NCBI GenBank assembly: GCA_000756795.1
Contig: CCSI01000001.1
Span: 682,001 to 746,000 of the forward strand
Direction of reading: 5' to 3'
Source of the DNA: Qipengyuania vulgaris
Lineage (GTDB): Bacteria > Pseudomonadota > Alphaproteobacteria > Sphingomonadales > Sphingomonadaceae
Length of the DNA stretch: 64,000 bases
Both the position numbers and the translations under genes were made by a program. Below are positions 1-10,269 of this stretch, one piece after another. Within the stretch, counting starts at the first letter, position 1. Each line of letters starts with the position of its first letter. The notes beneath the pieces were generated by a model, which was not told where the DNA came from, ran no database searches, and worked only from the letters and a program-made list of their open reading frames with translations.

Positions 1-213
1 GAAGAGGAACAGCACAGCGACCGCGCCGACGTAAACGATGATGAGAAGCATCGCGATAAATTCAGCGCCGACGAGGACCATCAGCCCCGCAGCGTTGAAG
101 AAGGCGAGGATGAGCCACAGCACGGAATGCACCGGATTGCGCGCCGTGATGACCATCACGGCCGATGCAATCACGAGCACCGCAAACAGGTAAAAGGCGA
201 TAGTCTGGATCAT
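1..213 (-). CDS. nuoJ: NADH-quinone oxidoreductase subunit J, partial
   Basis: This is the first 71 codons of a membrane subunit of proton-pumping complex I; the gene runs off the window edge. From an ATG at 213 it reads [20 protein letters not shown], then the family-typical [12 protein letters not shown] and a second hydrophobic helix ending GAEFIAML, which is how NuoJ begins. It lies 27 bases downstream of nuoI in the same transcription unit, in the canonical I-J order. NuoJ is an inner-membrane subunit near the quinone/proton channel junction. nuoK-N are expected beyond the window. Confidence 0.93.
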   Translation of the reverse strand, partial: MIQTIAFYLFAVLVIASAVMVITARNPVHSVLWLILAFFNAAGLMVLVGAEFIAMLLIIVYVGAVAVLFLF

Positions 214-240
214 GGTATCCCGATTTCGATTGCGGCGCGG

Positions 241-726
241 TTAGCGATAGGGTGCGTCGGCTTCAAGGTTCGCGGCGATAGCCCGCTCCCACTTGTCACC
301 ATTGGCGAGCAGCTTGGCCTTGTCGTAAAGCAGCTCCTCGCGGGTTTCGGTTGCATATTCGAAGTTCGGACCCTCGACCACGGCATCCACCGGGCAGGCT
401 TCCTGACAGAAACCGCAGTAAATGCACTTGGTCATATCGATGTCGTAGCGCGTGGTGCGGCGGCTGCCGTCCTCGCGCGGTTCGCTCTCGATAGTGATCG
501 CCTGCGCCGGGCAGACGGCCTCGCACAGCTTGCAGGCTATGCAGCGTTCCTCGCCATTGGGATAACGGCGCAGCGCATGCTCGCCGCGGAAGCGCGGAGA
601 GAGCGGGTTCTTCTCGAACGGATAGTTGATCGTCACCTTGGGCTTGAAGAAATACTTCAGCGTGAGGGCATGCGCCTTCACGAACTCCCACAGGGTGAAC
701 GACTTTATGTAGTGCGCGACGCTCAT
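241..726 (-). CDS. nuoI: NADH-quinone oxidoreductase subunit I (2x[4Fe-4S] ferredoxin subunit)
   Basis: This 161 aa protein is the peripheral-arm subunit carrying clusters N6a and N6b, which pass electrons to NuoB. It shows two CxxCxxCxxxCP ferredoxin motifs: C62, C65, C68, C72 and C101, C104, C107, C111. The N-terminus [15 protein letters not shown] is a typical amphipathic membrane-contact segment. The reading frame stays open upstream to 999, but the start at 726 gives the family length and overlaps the nuoH stop as ATGA, so it is preferred. Confidence 0.97.
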   Translation of the reverse strand: MSVAHYIKSFTLWEFVKAHALTLKYFFKPKVTINYPFEKNPLSPRFRGEHALRRYPNGEERCIACKLCEAVCPAQAITIESEPREDGSRRTTRYDIDMTKCIYCGFCQEACPVDAVVEGPNFEYATETREELLYDKAKLLANGDKWERAIAANLEADAPYR

Positions 727-1784
727 GCGGCGGCTCCATAGTGGCCGGTGGCCATCAACCAACCGGAAATCAGAACGACGAACAGCAGGCTCAGCGGCAG
801 GAAGACTTTCCAGCCCAGGCGCATAAGCTGGTCGTAGCGATAGCGCGGGACGGTCGCCATGACCCAGCTGAACATGAAAAAGAACAGGAACATCTTGGCG
901 AAGAACCAGATGATGCCCGGGATATCGAACCAGGGAATAAGGTCGATATCGAGCGGGGGCAGCCAGCCACCGAAGAACAGGATGGTCATCAGCGCGCACA
1001 TCAGCAGGATGTTGGCGTATTCGCCGAGCCAGAAGAGCGCGAAGCTCATCGAGGAGTATTCGGTCTGGTAGCCTGCCACCAGCTCGCTTTCCGCTTCGGT
1101 CAGGTCGAAGGGAACGCGCTGCGTTTCAGCCAGTGCCGAGATGAAGAACATCACGAAAATCGGGAACAGCAGCAGGTTGAAGACATAGCCATTGACGATG
1201 CCCAGCCCGTGGCCCTTCTGCGCCATCACGATGTCGGTCAGGTTGAAGCTACCCGCATAGAGGATGACGCCGATCATGATGAAGCCGATCGAGACTTCGT
1301 AGCTGATCATCTGCGCCGAGGCGCGCATGGCGGAGAAGAACGGGTATTTCGAGTTCGATGCCCAGCCCGCCATGATGATGCCGTAGACCGACAGCGAACT
1401 AACCGCGAAGATGTAGAGCAAGCCGACATTGATGTCGGCGAGCACCACGCCCGCATCGAACGGAATGACCGCCCAAGCAATGAGCGCCACGGTAAAGGTG
1501 ACGATCGGCGCAAGGATGAAGATGCCCTTGTTAGCTGCGCTCGGGATGATGGTTTCCTGGAGGAAGACCTTCAGGCCGTCGGCAAAGCTCTGCAGCAGGC
1601 CGAAGGGGCCGACCACATTGGGTCCGCGGCGCAGGTTGATCGCTGCCCAGACCTTGCGGTCGACATAGATGATCATGGCGACGGCCAGCATCAGCGGCAG
1701 CGCGATAAGCAGGATGCCTGCGATGGTCGCGATGGCCCATGCCCATTCGTAGGATAGGCCCCAGGATTGGAAGAATTCGGTCAT
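723..1784 (-). CDS. nuoH: NADH-quinone oxidoreductase subunit H
   Basis: This 353 aa polytopic inner-membrane subunit forms the base of the quinone-binding cavity, where the peripheral and membrane arms meet. Several hydrophobic helices are visible, together with the conserved [16 protein letters not shown] loop and the acidic loop [19 protein letters not shown] that lines the quinone channel. Length is normal for the family. The start overlaps the nuoG stop by four bases (ATGA) and the stop overlaps nuoI, so translation of the three genes is probably coupled. Confidence 0.97.
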   Translation of the reverse strand: MTEFFQSWGLSYEWAWAIATIAGILLIALPLMLAVAMIIYVDRKVWAAINLRRGPNVVGPFGLLQSFADGLKVFLQETIIPSAANKGIFILAPIVTFTVALIAWAVIPFDAGVVLADINVGLLYIFAVSSLSVYGIIMAGWASNSKYPFFSAMRASAQMISYEVSIGFIMIGVILYAGSFNLTDIVMAQKGHGLGIVNGYVFNLLLFPIFVMFFISALAETQRVPFDLTEAESELVAGYQTEYSSMSFALFWLGEYANILLMCALMTILFFGGWLPPLDIDLIPWFDIPGIIWFFAKMFLFFFMFSWVMATVPRYRYDQLMRLGWKVFLPLSLLFVVLISGWLMATGHYGAAA

Positions 1785-3769
1785 TCCGCGGCCTCCGCCA
1801 GTTCGCCGCCGTGGAGCAGTTCGTCCGAGCAGCGCTGCATCACCGCGCTGGCACGGGCGATGGGATTGGTGAGGTAGAAGTCCAGAATCGGATAGGCGCT
1901 CATCGTGCCTTCCGCCTTGGCGTTGGCATCTGCCTTGGGCAGCGCGCCATAGTCGGCGAGGCCTTCTTCGCCCAGTGCCGGGACTTCGCTGATCATTGCA
2001 GCCTGGAGCTGTGCGAAGCTGTCGAAGCCGACCGAGACGCCAAGCGCATCGGCCAGCGCACGCAGGATTGTCCAGTCTTCGCGGGCATCACCCGGAGCGA
2101 AGACGGCCTTTTCGGCGAACTGCACGCGGCCTTCGGTGTTGACGTAGGTCCCGTCCTTCTCGGCATAGCTTGCAGCCGGAAGGATGATGTCCGCCGCATG
2201 CGCGCCCTTGTCGCCGTGATGGCCGATGTAGACCTTCAGCGCATCGGCGAAGGGTTCGAAATCCATTTCATCCGCGCCGAGGCTAATCACCACCTCCGGC
2301 TTCGCCTTGACGATATCCGCCATGCCGCCCTTCTGCGCGAAGCCGAGCATCAGCCCGCCCATGCGCGCAGCCGAGAAATGCAGCACGTTGAAATCCGCAC
2401 CCCACTCACTGGCGAGTGCGAGAGCCTTGCCGTGCGCGCCCTTCAGTGCGCCGCCGCCGACGATGACCGCGCTACGGTCAGCATCCTTGAATGCGCTGGC
2501 AACTTCCTCCGACAAGCTGTTGAGAACGCCAAGGTCTTCGCCCAAGAATTCTGCCGGATAGGTCGTGTCCCAATGCGGGCCGACGACGAAGACCTTGGCA
2601 CCGCGCTTCACCGCCTTGCGGATACGCACGTTCACCAGCGGGGCTTCCCAGCGGATGTGGCTGCCGACGATCAGGATCGCCTTGGCCTGCTCGAGCCCTT
2701 CGAAGGTCGAGTTGAAATTGACCGCCGCGAGGTTCGACACGTCATAGTCCATGCCGGTCTGGCGGCCTTCGATGAGGTTCGAACCGCATGCCTTGAGCAG
2801 CGACTTGGCCGCAAACATCGTCTCGCAATCGACCATGTCGCCTGCGATGGCCGCAATGCTCTTGCCCGGTTTCGCCTTGGCGATGGCCTTGAATGCCTCG
2901 TCCCAGCTGGCGGGCTTGAGACCGCCCTTCTTGCGCATGAAGACCTTGTCGAGACGGCGCTTGGACAGGCCGTCGACCATATAGCGGCCCTTGTCGGACA
3001 GCCATTCCTCATTGACCGCATCGTTGACACGGGGAAGCGCGCGCATGACCTCGCGGCCACGGCTGTCGAGGCGGATATTCGCGCCGACCGCGTCGGAAAC
3101 GTCGATGCTGAGCGTTTTCTTGAGCTCCCAAGGACGCGCTTCGAAGGCATAGGGGCGCGAGGTGAGCGCACCGACCGGGCAGAGGTCGATCACATTGGCC
3201 GACAGCTCGTGCTCGGCTGCCTGCTCGAGATAGGTCGTGATCTGCATGTCCTCGCCGCGACCGACCGCGCCGATTTCGTCCACCCCAGCGATTTCCTCGC
3301 TGAAGCGCACGCAGCGGGTGCAGTGGATGCAGCGGGTCATGACCGTCTTGATCAGCGGGCCCATGTATTTCTCGGTGACGGCGCGCTTGTTTTCCTCATA
3401 GCGCGTCGCGCCGCGGCCATAGGCGACCGACTGGTCCTGCAAATCGCATTCGCCACCCTGGTCGCAGATCGGGCAATCGAGCGGGTGGTTGATAAGGAGG
3501 AACTCCATCACCCCTTCGCGCGCGGTCTTGACCATCTGGCTGTCGGTGCGGATTTCCTGCCCCTCGGTGGCGGGAAGCGCACAGCTAGCCTGCGGCTTGG
3601 GCGGCCCGGGCTTCACTTCGACGAGGCACATGCGGCAGTTGCCGGCAATGCTCAGCCGCTCGTGATAGCAGAAGCGGGGGATTTCCTTACCCGCTAGTTC
3701 GCAGGCCTGGAGGACGGTTGCGCCCTCCGGAACCTCGATTTCCTGTCCGTCTACGGTGACCTTAGGCAT
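1781..3769 (-). CDS. nuoG: NADH-quinone oxidoreductase subunit G
   Basis: This 662 aa Fe-S subunit of the complex I peripheral arm has an N-terminal [2Fe-2S] ferredoxin domain (C34, C45, C48, C63). His-Cys3 and four-Cys cluster motifs follow (around 95-150: [29 protein letters not shown]), then a molybdopterin-oxidoreductase-like domain that is structural in complex I. The start at 3769 ([10 protein letters not shown]) gives a proper ferredoxin N-terminus. The frame is open to 3922, but that extension has no family similarity. The start overlaps the upstream 201 aa gene by 8 bases. Confidence 0.97.
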   Translation of the reverse strand: MPKVTVDGQEIEVPEGATVLQACELAGKEIPRFCYHERLSIAGNCRMCLVEVKPGPPKPQASCALPATEGQEIRTDSQMVKTAREGVMEFLLINHPLDCPICDQGGECDLQDQSVAYGRGATRYEENKRAVTEKYMGPLIKTVMTRCIHCTRCVRFSEEIAGVDEIGAVGRGEDMQITTYLEQAAEHELSANVIDLCPVGALTSRPYAFEARPWELKKTLSIDVSDAVGANIRLDSRGREVMRALPRVNDAVNEEWLSDKGRYMVDGLSKRRLDKVFMRKKGGLKPASWDEAFKAIAKAKPGKSIAAIAGDMVDCETMFAAKSLLKACGSNLIEGRQTGMDYDVSNLAAVNFNSTFEGLEQAKAILIVGSHIRWEAPLVNVRIRKAVKRGAKVFVVGPHWDTTYPAEFLGEDLGVLNSLSEEVASAFKDADRSAVIVGGGALKGAHGKALALASEWGADFNVLHFSAARMGGLMLGFAQKGGMADIVKAKPEVVISLGADEMDFEPFADALKVYIGHHGDKGAHAADIILPAASYAEKDGTYVNTEGRVQFAEKAVFAPGDAREDWTILRALADALGVSVGFDSFAQLQAAMISEVPALGEEGLADYGALPKADANAKAEGTMSAYPILDFYLTNPIARASAVMQRCSDELLHGGELAEAAE

Positions 3770-4367
3770 TCGTTTCGACCTGTTCTTCAAATGCTGCAAC
3801 GAGGCGGTAAGACGCTGATGCGAGCAAATAACGCAAGTTCCGCACCTGACCATTGATGCCGTGCGCATCCGCGCAGACGGCAATCGTTTCGCTGAGTGCG
3901 ACGACCGCCTGCGATTCCGCATCGGATCCGATGTCCGTGCCGAACAGCGAAGCAGTCACGCCGGGGCGCGCCTTCACCACGCAATGGGCCATGGCGTCGG
4001 TAGCGGAAAAGGTCTTGCGATCAGCGTCCTTGGCACGTGCCATGCGCACGATGAGGTTGCCCTCGCCCGATTCCAGCATCGCCTCGGCGAGCGCGCCCGC
4101 AAACGGCAGGCCGTAGGAGGACCGGAGGCGATTGGAGCGCCAGCAACCGGTATTGTCCTGCGCGAGGCGCTTGAGGCCGCTGCGATAGCTGCTGGAAGTG
4201 AAGTCTGCCGTCAGGAGGCGAGCGCTCTTGCCCGCACTGGTGCCGACAATGCACTTCGCGACGTCTTGCAGGCGGTGCTGCGCCTCAAGGGGCCAGTTAC
4301 GCTTCTCTTCCTGAGCAACAGCGGGGGTGGCCAACGCAAGGGCTGAGATAGCTGTAGTCAGTTTCAT
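3762..4367 (-). CDS. Uncharacterised secreted protein encoded between nuoF and nuoG
   Basis: I do not recognise this 201 aa protein. The first 18 residues ([18 protein letters not shown], then QEEK) form a clear Sec signal peptide with an AVA cleavage site, so it should be periplasmic. The mature part is mixed alpha/beta in composition with five Cys, including single ones near 39, 74, 128 and 163. Its ATG overlaps the nuoF stop (ATGA) and its stop lies inside the nuoG start region, so it is translated as part of the complex I operon. No canonical complex I subunit matches it. The position suggests either an accessory or assembly role or a passenger gene; neither is shown by the sequence. Confidence 0.85.
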   Translation of the reverse strand: MKLTTAISALALATPAVAQEEKRNWPLEAQHRLQDVAKCIVGTSAGKSARLLTADFTSSSYRSGLKRLAQDNTGCWRSNRLRSSYGLPFAGALAEAMLESGEGNLIVRMARAKDADRKTFSATDAMAHCVVKARPGVTASLFGTDIGSDAESQAVVALSETIAVCADAHGINGQVRNLRYLLASASYRLVAAFEEQVETNA

Positions 4368-5656
4368 TCTGCAGCCTCCGCGAATTTTGCGTTGTGCTCT
4401 TCGATCCGGCGTTCGAGCTCAGGGCGGAAATGGCGGATGAGACCCTGGATCGGCCAAGCCGCAGCATCGCCAAGCGCGCAAATGGTGTGGCCTTCGACCT
4501 GTTTAGTGACCTGCTGCAGCATGTCGATTTCCTCGATTGCCGCATCGCCGGTGCGCAGGCGCTCCATCATGCGCCACATCCAGCCCGTGCCTTCACGGCA
4601 GGGGGTGCACTGGCCGCAGCTCTCGTGCTTGTAGAAGTAGCTGAGACGGGAAATCGCGCGGACGATGTCGGTCGACTTGTCCATCACGATAACGCCTGCC
4701 GTGCCGAGGCCCGAGCCCAAATCCTTGAGCCCATCGAAATCCATCGGCGCGTCCCAGATCTGCTCTGCCGGGACAAGCGGAACCGACGAACCGCCCGGGA
4801 TCACGGCGAGGAGGTTGTCCTTGCCGCCGATGATGCCGCCGCAATGCTTCTCGATAAGCTCGCTGAACGGGATGCTGAGCGCTTCCTCGACCACGCAGGG
4901 CTTATTCACGTGACCGGAGATCTGGAAGAGTTTGGTGCCCTTGTTGTTCTCGCGCCCGAAGCTCGCGAACCAGCTTGCGCCCCGACGAAGGATGGTCGGG
5001 ACGACGGCAATCGATTCCACGTTGTTGACCGTGGTCGGGCAGCCATAGAGGCCTGCGCCTGCCGGGAACGGAGGCTTGAGGCGGGGCTGGCCCTTCTTGC
5101 CCTCGAGGCTTTCGATCATCGCGGTTTCTTCGCCGCAGATGTAGGCGCCCGCACCGCGGTGCAGGAAGACGTCGAAATCATAGCCCGACTTCGAGGCGTT
5201 CTTGCCGATGAGGCCAGCGTCATAGGCCTCGTCGATGGCGGCCTGAAGCGTTTCCGCCTCGCGGATATATTCGCCGCGGATATAGATGTATGCCGCCCTC
5301 GCCCGCATGGCGTAACCGGCAACCAGCGCGCCTTCGATCAGCTTGTGCGGATCGTGGCGAATGATTTCGCGGTCTTTGCACGAACCGGGCTCCGATTCGT
5401 CGGCATTGATGACGAGGAAGCTGGGACGACCGTCCTTCGATTCCTTCGGCATGAACGACCACTTGAGACCGGTCGGGAAGCCTGCGCCGCCGCGGCCGCG
5501 AAGGCCCGAGGCCTTGATCTCTTCGATGATATTGTCGTGGCCGCGCGCGATCAGCGACTTGGTATCGTCCCAGTCGCCGCGCGTTTCCGCAGCCTTCAGG
5601 CCCCAGTCCTGGAAGCCGTACAGGTTGGTGAAGATGCGATCCTTGTCGGCGAGCAT
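4364..5656 (-). CDS. nuoF: NADH-quinone oxidoreductase subunit F (NADH/FMN-binding)
   Basis: This 430 aa subunit binds NADH and FMN and starts the electron chain of complex I. Visible motifs are the glycine-rich NADH site [16 protein letters not shown] (51-66), the FMN/NADH region [14 protein letters not shown] (84-97), and the N3 cluster ligands in [15 protein letters not shown] (C347, C350, C353) with C393. The start at 5656 ([14 protein letters not shown]) matches the family and overlaps the stop of the preceding 47 aa gene by one base (TGATG). The frame extends upstream to 5746 without similarity. Confidence 0.97.
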   Translation of the reverse strand: MLADKDRIFTNLYGFQDWGLKAAETRGDWDDTKSLIARGHDNIIEEIKASGLRGRGGAGFPTGLKWSFMPKESKDGRPSFLVINADESEPGSCKDREIIRHDPHKLIEGALVAGYAMRARAAYIYIRGEYIREAETLQAAIDEAYDAGLIGKNASKSGYDFDVFLHRGAGAYICGEETAMIESLEGKKGQPRLKPPFPAGAGLYGCPTTVNNVESIAVVPTILRRGASWFASFGRENNKGTKLFQISGHVNKPCVVEEALSIPFSELIEKHCGGIIGGKDNLLAVIPGGSSVPLVPAEQIWDAPMDFDGLKDLGSGLGTAGVIVMDKSTDIVRAISRLSYFYKHESCGQCTPCREGTGWMWRMMERLRTGDAAIEEIDMLQQVTKQVEGHTICALGDAAAWPIQGLIRHFRPELERRIEEHNAKFAEAAE

Positions 5657-5799
5657 CAGAAGCCTCCCCCGAACACTACGATGGCGGCGACAATCAGGAT
5701 TGCCACGAGCGCCACGGTCTTGACGATGCCCTTGAGCACCTTCCACGCGATGACCACGCCGACGATGGCGAGGATGATGGTGAGCCAGTCAGCGCTCAT
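5656..5799 (-). CDS. Small single-pass membrane peptide between nuoE and nuoF
   Basis: This 47 aa peptide begins [20 protein letters not shown] and is hydrophobic almost throughout, ending in a glycine-rich tail VVFGGGF. It has one or two helices broken by a short KVLKGIVKT stretch. Its ATG overlaps the nuoE stop (ATGA) and its TGA overlaps the nuoF start (TGATG), so both junctions are built for translational coupling, which argues that it is a real gene. I do not recognise a family. A small membrane anchor or assembly factor for the NADH-dehydrogenase module is possible but only inferred. A second in-frame ATG at 5805 would add two residues. Confidence 0.75.
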   Translation of the reverse strand: MSADWLTIILAIVGVVIAWKVLKGIVKTVALVAILIVAAIVVFGGGF

Positions 5800-6467
5800 T
5801 TCCATTCTCCCCGGTAATCGTGGTTCTCGGTGACCATTTCCTTCAGCGTGGTCGGACCACCTTCGGGTTCGCTGGTCTTCTTGCCTTCGATCTGCGTGCC
5901 GGTCTTGGGCTGCTTGCCCGCGGCCAGTTCGTCGAGGATTTCGTCGAGGCGTTCCGGCGTCAAATCTTCGTAATTGTCGTCGTTGATCTGGACCATGGGC
6001 GCAGTTGCGCAATTGCCCATGCATTCGACCTCAGTAAGCGTCCAGAGGCCGTCTTCCGAGACATGGCCCTTCTTCATACCGCGCTTCTTGCAGGTTTCGA
6101 AAAGCCCGTCCGAGCCGCGCAGCATGCAGGGCGTCGTGCCGCAGACCTGCACGTGGTACTTACCCACCGGCACCATGTTGTACATGAAATAGAAGCTGGC
6201 GACCTCGAGCACGCGGATGACCGGCATGTCGAGATAGTCGGCGACATATTCGATCACCGGCAGCGGTAGCCACCCTTGGGTATCGGTTTCCTCGCCAACC
6301 TGGCGCTGGGCAAGGTCGAGCAGCGGCATGACGGCAGAGCGCTGGCGCCCTTCCGGATAGCGCGCAATCGCCTTGTCCGCCTTGGCGCGGTAGCTATCGG
6401 TGAACTCGAAAGCACCCCAGCGCTCGCGCAGTTCAGGTGTGTCGGGTGCGGGATTACGGTCAGCCAT
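5796..6467 (-). CDS. nuoE: NADH-quinone oxidoreductase subunit E ([2Fe-2S] thioredoxin-like)
   Basis: This 223 aa protein forms the NADH-oxidising module with NuoF and NuoG and carries the off-pathway N1a cluster. It has a helical N-terminal domain (to about 80) and a thioredoxin-like domain with the four Cys ligands C109, C114, C149 and C153 (VQVCGTTPC...VECMGNC). A tail of about 40 residues rich in Lys, Thr and Glu follows the fold. The start at 6467 overlaps the nuoD stop by one base (TAATG). Confidence 0.97.
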   Translation of the reverse strand: MADRNPAPDTPELRERWGAFEFTDSYRAKADKAIARYPEGRQRSAVMPLLDLAQRQVGEETDTQGWLPLPVIEYVADYLDMPVIRVLEVASFYFMYNMVPVGKYHVQVCGTTPCMLRGSDGLFETCKKRGMKKGHVSEDGLWTLTEVECMGNCATAPMVQINDDNYEDLTPERLDEILDELAAGKQPKTGTQIEGKKTSEPEGGPTTLKEMVTENHDYRGEWK

Positions 6468-7684
6468 TAGCGGTCACACTCCCCGAACACGACGTCGATG
6501 GCGCCGAGGATGGCGGTGGCATCGGGCAGCATGTGGCCTTTGCTCATGAAATCCATTGCTTGCAGGTGGCTGAAGGCCGTCGGGCGGATCTTGCAGCGGT
6601 AAGGTTTGTTCGAGCCGTCGCTGACGAGGTAGACGCCGAATTCGCCCTTGGGGCTTTCGGTCGCGACATAGACTTCGCCCGCAGGCACGTGGAAGCCCTC
6701 GGTGTAGAGCTTGAAGTGGTGGATCAGCGCTTCCATCGACTGCTTCATCTCGGCGCGCTTGGGCGGCGAGACCTTGCGGTCGGTGCTGGCGATCGGGCCT
6801 GTCGGCATGTCGCGCAGGCACTGCTTGATGATCTTGGCGCTCTCGTAAACTTCCTTCACGCGCACCACGAAACGGTCATAGCAGTCCGAATTGGTGCCGA
6901 CGGGAATGTCGAATTCCATCCGGTCATAGACATCGTAGGGCTGCGACTTGCGCAGGTCCCAGGGAATGCCGGCGGCGCGGATCATCGGGCCGGAGAAGCC
7001 CCAGGCCACGGCATCGTCCTTGCTGACCACGGCGATATCGACATTACGCTGCTTGAAGATGCGATTGTCGAGCACGAGGCTCATTGCATCGCCGAAGAGT
7101 TCGGGCAGGCGCGTGTCGATCCACTCACCGATATCGACGAGCAGCTTTTCGGGCACGTCCTGGTGGACACCGCCCGGGCGCAGGTATGCGTGGTGCATGC
7201 GCGCACCGCTCATGCGCTCGAAGAAGTTCATGCAGTCTTCGCGCAGCTCGAACACCCACAGGTTCGGGGTCATCGCGCCGACGTCCATGACATGCGCACC
7301 GATGTTGAGCATGTGGTTGCAGATGCGCGTCAGCTCGGCGAACAGCACGCGGATATACTGCGCGCGCTCGGGCACCTCGACATTGAGCAGCTTCTCGATG
7401 GCGAGGACGTAGCTGTATTCCTGCGCCAGCGGGCTGCAGTAATCGAGCCGGTCGAAATAGGGCAGCGCCTGCAGGTAGGTCTTGTGCTCGATCAGCTTTT
7501 CGGTGCCGCGATGCAGCAGGCCGACATGCGGGTCGATGCGTTCGATGATCTCGCCGTCGAGCTCCATCACCATTCGCAGCACGCCGTGCGCCGCGGGATG
7601 CTGTGGCCCGAAGTTGATCGTGTAATTGGTGATCGTCTCGTCGCCGGTGGTCGGCGACTCTTCGATTTGCATTGCACTACTCAT
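6467..7684 (-). CDS. nuoD: NADH-quinone oxidoreductase subunit D (49 kDa-type)
   Basis: This 405 aa quinone-site subunit of complex I is homologous to the large subunit of NiFe hydrogenases. It shows [15 protein letters not shown] near the N-terminus, [16 protein letters not shown], and the C-terminal ending FGECDR typical of the family. It stands as a separate gene, not fused to nuoC. The ATG overlaps the stop of the upstream lipoprotein gene (ATGA). Confidence 0.97.
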   Translation of the reverse strand: MSSAMQIEESPTTGDETITNYTINFGPQHPAAHGVLRMVMELDGEIIERIDPHVGLLHRGTEKLIEHKTYLQALPYFDRLDYCSPLAQEYSYVLAIEKLLNVEVPERAQYIRVLFAELTRICNHMLNIGAHVMDVGAMTPNLWVFELREDCMNFFERMSGARMHHAYLRPGGVHQDVPEKLLVDIGEWIDTRLPELFGDAMSLVLDNRIFKQRNVDIAVVSKDDAVAWGFSGPMIRAAGIPWDLRKSQPYDVYDRMEFDIPVGTNSDCYDRFVVRVKEVYESAKIIKQCLRDMPTGPIASTDRKVSPPKRAEMKQSMEALIHHFKLYTEGFHVPAGEVYVATESPKGEFGVYLVSDGSNKPYRCKIRPTAFSHLQAMDFMSKGHMLPDATAILGAIDVVFGECDR

Positions 7685-8223
7685 GCGCAGATCCAGTTGC
7701 CGGAGTAATTTTGCGAATTGCCCGCGCCGTCGGTGACGACGACATTGGCCGGACGGCTCTGCCCTTCCCCTGCGGCCGGAGCCACCTGGACGGTGAAGCC
7801 TTCGCCGGTGAAGGTGGTGCCGGACTTGACCTTGGCGAGCCCGCCGGGTGCGGCATCGGCCATCACCAGCGTATCGCCGAGGCGGACGACCGCCTTGCCG
7901 GGCATCGTCGGCTCTTTCATGGCGGCCGCGATAATCATTTCCTGGTTGCCGACCATGAAGGTGCAGCCACCCTCACGCGGGCCGAGGTTCACGCCGCCGA
8001 TATCGCCAAGCTGCTGGAGCTGGACGAGATTGGCATCCTGCGGCGGAGCGTCGACCGCCACGTTGGGCGCGTTGGGGTCGGGCTGCGACGGGTCGAGTTC
8101 AGCCGCGCCTTCCTGCTGGCCGATGCGGCTTGCGAAGTCGTTGGCGCTTTCCTGCTCGCCCGCAGGTTCCTGCGAACATGCAGCCAGCGCCAACGCGGCA
8201 AGAGAAACGAGAGCGATACGCAT
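7681..8223 (-). CDS. Predicted outer-membrane lipoprotein encoded between nuoC and nuoD
   Basis: This 180 aa protein begins [20 protein letters not shown], a lipoprotein signal with lipobox L-A-A-C (C16) followed by S-Q, so an outer-membrane destination is likely. The next 60 residues are acidic and Pro/Gln-rich. The C-terminal part contains [20 protein letters not shown] and ends NYSGNWICA, leaving two Cys that could pair. No known complex I subunit or assembly factor matches. The ATG at 8223 overlaps the nuoC stop by one base (TGATG) and the stop overlaps nuoD. A GTG one codon upstream is the alternative start. Confidence 0.87.
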   Translation of the reverse strand: MRIALVSLAALALAACSQEPAGEQESANDFASRIGQQEGAAELDPSQPDPNAPNVAVDAPPQDANLVQLQQLGDIGGVNLGPREGGCTFMVGNQEMIIAAAMKEPTMPGKAVVRLGDTLVMADAAPGGLAKVKSGTTFTGEGFTVQVAPAAGEGQSRPANVVVTDGAGNSQNYSGNWICA

Positions 8224-9158
8224 CACTTGTCGTCCTTCTTCTTGGCAGGCGCCTTGCGCTTGGCAGGGGCCTTCTTGCCAGCAGGCTTTTTCGCCGCAGC
8301 TTTCTTCTTGGCGGGAGCCTTCTTCTTCGGCTCGGTCGCCTTGGCAGTGTCGGTGGTCTTGCCCTGACGCTTCGCGCGTGCGGGCTGGTCTTCGGTCGGC
8401 TCGGGAGCTGGAGCGTCCTCGCCGCCGTCTTCCTCTGCCGGAGCGCCTGCGCTGACCTTTTCGGCAGCCTTCTTGTCGGTCGCCTTGCCGGCACCCGTGT
8501 CGGAGGGCTTTTCGGTGGTCTTGGGGTCGTTGACCGGCGGAGTGTCCGCCTTTTCGTCACCCGGCAGCACGTAATCCGCGCCTTCCCATGGGCTCATGAA
8601 GTCGAACTGGCGCAAATCCTGCGCAAGTTCGACCGGCTCGTAAACGACGCGCTTCTCGTCTTCCGAGTAACGCAGTTCGACATAGCCCGTGAGCGGGAAG
8701 TCCTTGCGGAAGGGATGCCCTTCGAAACCGTAATCGGTGAGGATGCGGCGCAGGTCGGTATTGCCGTCGAACAGCACGCCATACATGTCGAACACCTCGC
8801 GCTCGAGCCATCCGGCGTTGGGCCACAGCGTGGTGACGGTCGGCACGGGCGTATCCTCGCTCGCCGAGCACTTCACCATGATGCGGCTGTTCTTCGTGAG
8901 GCTCAGCAGCATGTAGACGACCTCGAACCGCTCCGCACGGCTTGGGTAGTCGACACCGGCGATTTCCATCAGCTGCTGGTAATCGTGATTGTCACGCAGC
9001 AACTTGAGCGCCTCGGCGATGCTGGCCCGGTGGACCGTCAGCAACAATTCGCCATGCTCTTCATGCGCTTCGACAAGATGGTCGCCCAGCGCAGCCGAAA
9101 GCATGCCTTTGAGCCCGTCGATGCGCGTGAAGCGGGGCGCGGAATGAAGTGTAGCCAT
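8223..9158 (-). CDS. nuoC: NADH-quinone oxidoreductase subunit C with long Lys/Ala/Pro-rich C-terminal tail
   Basis: The first ~200 residues are a normal NuoC (30 kDa-type) subunit that docks on NuoD. They include [10 protein letters not shown], the signature [22 protein letters not shown], and [14 protein letters not shown]. After about residue 200 comes a tail of ~110 residues: an acidic Pro/Thr/Glu spacer, then dense AKKK, KAPAK and AKRK repeats like eukaryotic histone H1 or bacterial AlgP tails. Typical stand-alone NuoC proteins are ~200 aa, so the tail is an extension. ATG 9158 is preferred over a GTG one codon upstream. Eleven bases separate it from nuoB. Confidence 0.95.
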   Translation of the reverse strand: MATLHSAPRFTRIDGLKGMLSAALGDHLVEAHEEHGELLLTVHRASIAEALKLLRDNHDYQQLMEIAGVDYPSRAERFEVVYMLLSLTKNSRIMVKCSASEDTPVPTVTTLWPNAGWLEREVFDMYGVLFDGNTDLRRILTDYGFEGHPFRKDFPLTGYVELRYSEDEKRVVYEPVELAQDLRQFDFMSPWEGADYVLPGDEKADTPPVNDPKTTEKPSDTGAGKATDKKAAEKVSAGAPAEEDGGEDAPAPEPTEDQPARAKRQGKTTDTAKATEPKKKAPAKKKAAAKKPAGKKAPAKRKAPAKKKDDK

Positions 9159-9169
9159 CACCTAAGCCC

Positions 9170-9736
9170 TCAACGCTCGATCGTACCGACGCGGCGGATT
9201 TTCCGCTGCAGCTGCATCACGCCGTAAAGCAGGGCTTCGGCAGTCGGCGGGCACCCGGGGACATAGATGTCGACCGGCACGATGCGGTCACAGCCTCTCA
9301 CCACCGAATAGCTGTAGTGGTAATAGCCGCCGCCATTGGCGCAGCTGCCCATCGAGATGACATATTTCGGCTCCGACATCTGATCGTAAACCTTGCGCAG
9401 CGCGGGCGCCATCTTGTTGCACAGAGTGCCGGCGACGATCATCACGTCGCTCTGGCGCGGGGAGGCGCGCGGGGCGACGCCGAACCGCTCCATATCGTAG
9501 CGCGGCATGTTGACGTGGATCATCTCGACCGCGCAGCAAGCAAGGCCGAAGGTCATCCACCACAGCGAACCGGTGCGCGCCCACTGGAACAGGTCCTCGG
9601 TCGAGGTGACGAGAAAGCCCTTGTCGTTCACCTCGGTCTGGAGCGCGTTGAAATAATCCGCATCGGGCTGGCGGACCTCACCGGGCTGCGCCGCGGGCAC
9701 AGCATTGGGCGGCGTAATGATGGTCGAATTGCTCAT
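9170..9736 (-). CDS. nuoB: NADH-quinone oxidoreductase subunit B (cluster N2)
   Basis: This 188 aa subunit carries cluster N2, the electron donor to quinone. The Cys ligands are the tandem C67-C68 ([10 protein letters not shown]), C132 ([10 protein letters not shown]) and C162 ([12 protein letters not shown]). The ATG at 9736 ([10 protein letters not shown]) lies one base past the nuoA stop. The frame is open further upstream inside nuoA, but that stretch is not NuoB-like. Confidence 0.97.
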   Translation of the reverse strand: MSNSTIITPPNAVPAAQPGEVRQPDADYFNALQTEVNDKGFLVTSTEDLFQWARTGSLWWMTFGLACCAVEMIHVNMPRYDMERFGVAPRASPRQSDVMIVAGTLCNKMAPALRKVYDQMSEPKYVISMGSCANGGGYYHYSYSVVRGCDRIVPVDIYVPGCPPTAEALLYGVMQLQRKIRRVGTIER

Positions 9737-9737
9737 G

Positions 9738-10112
9738 TCAGTCCCACTCCAGCGCGCCCATCTTCCACTCGTAGGCAAGGCCGATGGCCAGGATGCCGAG
9801 GAAGATCATCATTCCGGTCCAGCCAGCCCAGCCTGTGACATCGAGGCTGACCGCCCAGGGGAACAGGAACGAGGCCTCTAGGTCGAACAGCAGGAAGCTG
9901 ATTGCGACGAGGTAGAATTTCACGTCGAACTGGCTGCGGGAATCGTCGAAGGCGGGAAAGCCGCATTCATATTCGCTGAGCTTCTCTGCATTGGGCGCGT
10001 GGCTGCCGGTCAGACGCGAGACGCCCATGGGCAGGAACACGAAGAGAGCCGAAAGGCTCACCGCGATGAACAGGAAGATCAGGATCGGAAGATATTGTTC
10101 GAGGTCGACCAC
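9738..10112 (-). CDS. nuoA: NADH-quinone oxidoreductase subunit A
   Basis: This 124 aa membrane subunit is the first gene of the operon. It has three transmembrane helices and the conserved segments [21 protein letters not shown] and [16 protein letters not shown] choose a GTG start at 10112 (then [11 protein letters not shown]), because a GGAA lies six bases upstream and the length then matches the family. The open frame continues to 10217, but the extra 35 residues are Arg/Gly-rich and unlike NuoA. Confidence 0.93.
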   Translation of the reverse strand: MVDLEQYLPILIFLFIAVSLSALFVFLPMGVSRLTGSHAPNAEKLSEYECGFPAFDDSRSQFDVKFYLVAISFLLFDLEASFLFPWAVSLDVTGWAGWTGMMIFLGILAIGLAYEWKMGALEWD

Positions 10113-10146
10113 GTATGATTCCGTCTGGGATAGGGTTTCGCGCCCG

Positions 10147-10175
10147 CCTCTAGGCCCCTCGCCCGATTGGTGCAA
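10147..10175 (-). promoter_or_regulatory. Candidate promoter of the nuo operon
   Basis: Read on the minus strand, TTGCAC (10170-10175) and TAGAGG (10147-10152) are separated by 17 bases, about 35 bases before the nuoA GTG. Both hexamers are imperfect sigma70-type matches. It is the best candidate in the 157-base gap between nuoA and the next gene. Confidence 0.35.
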
Positions 10176-10238
10176 GGGCAAGACGGGCAGAGTTTCCCGT
10201 GATTTTCGCAAGTCCACTTGAACGCGGGTTCACACCTG

Positions 10239-10253
10239 AAGGTGGGCCACCTT
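10239..10253. repeat. Short inverted repeat between nuoA and the glycosyltransferase
   Basis: AAGGTGGGCCACCTT is palindromic apart from its centre (6 bp stem, 3 base loop). A further CACCT at 10233-10237 could pair alternatively with AGGTG at 10240-10244. It lies just past the stop of the glycosyltransferase gene and ~125 bases upstream of nuoA. It could be a weak terminator or an operator; nothing decides between them. Confidence 0.35.
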
Positions 10254-10269
10254 TGCCTGCTCGCGCCCG

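Noticed and set aside
1739..3697. 652-codon plus-strand open frame opposite nuoG
   Set aside because: It lies wholly antisense to nuoG, whose Fe-S motifs are unmistakable. Long antisense frames are expected at this GC content.
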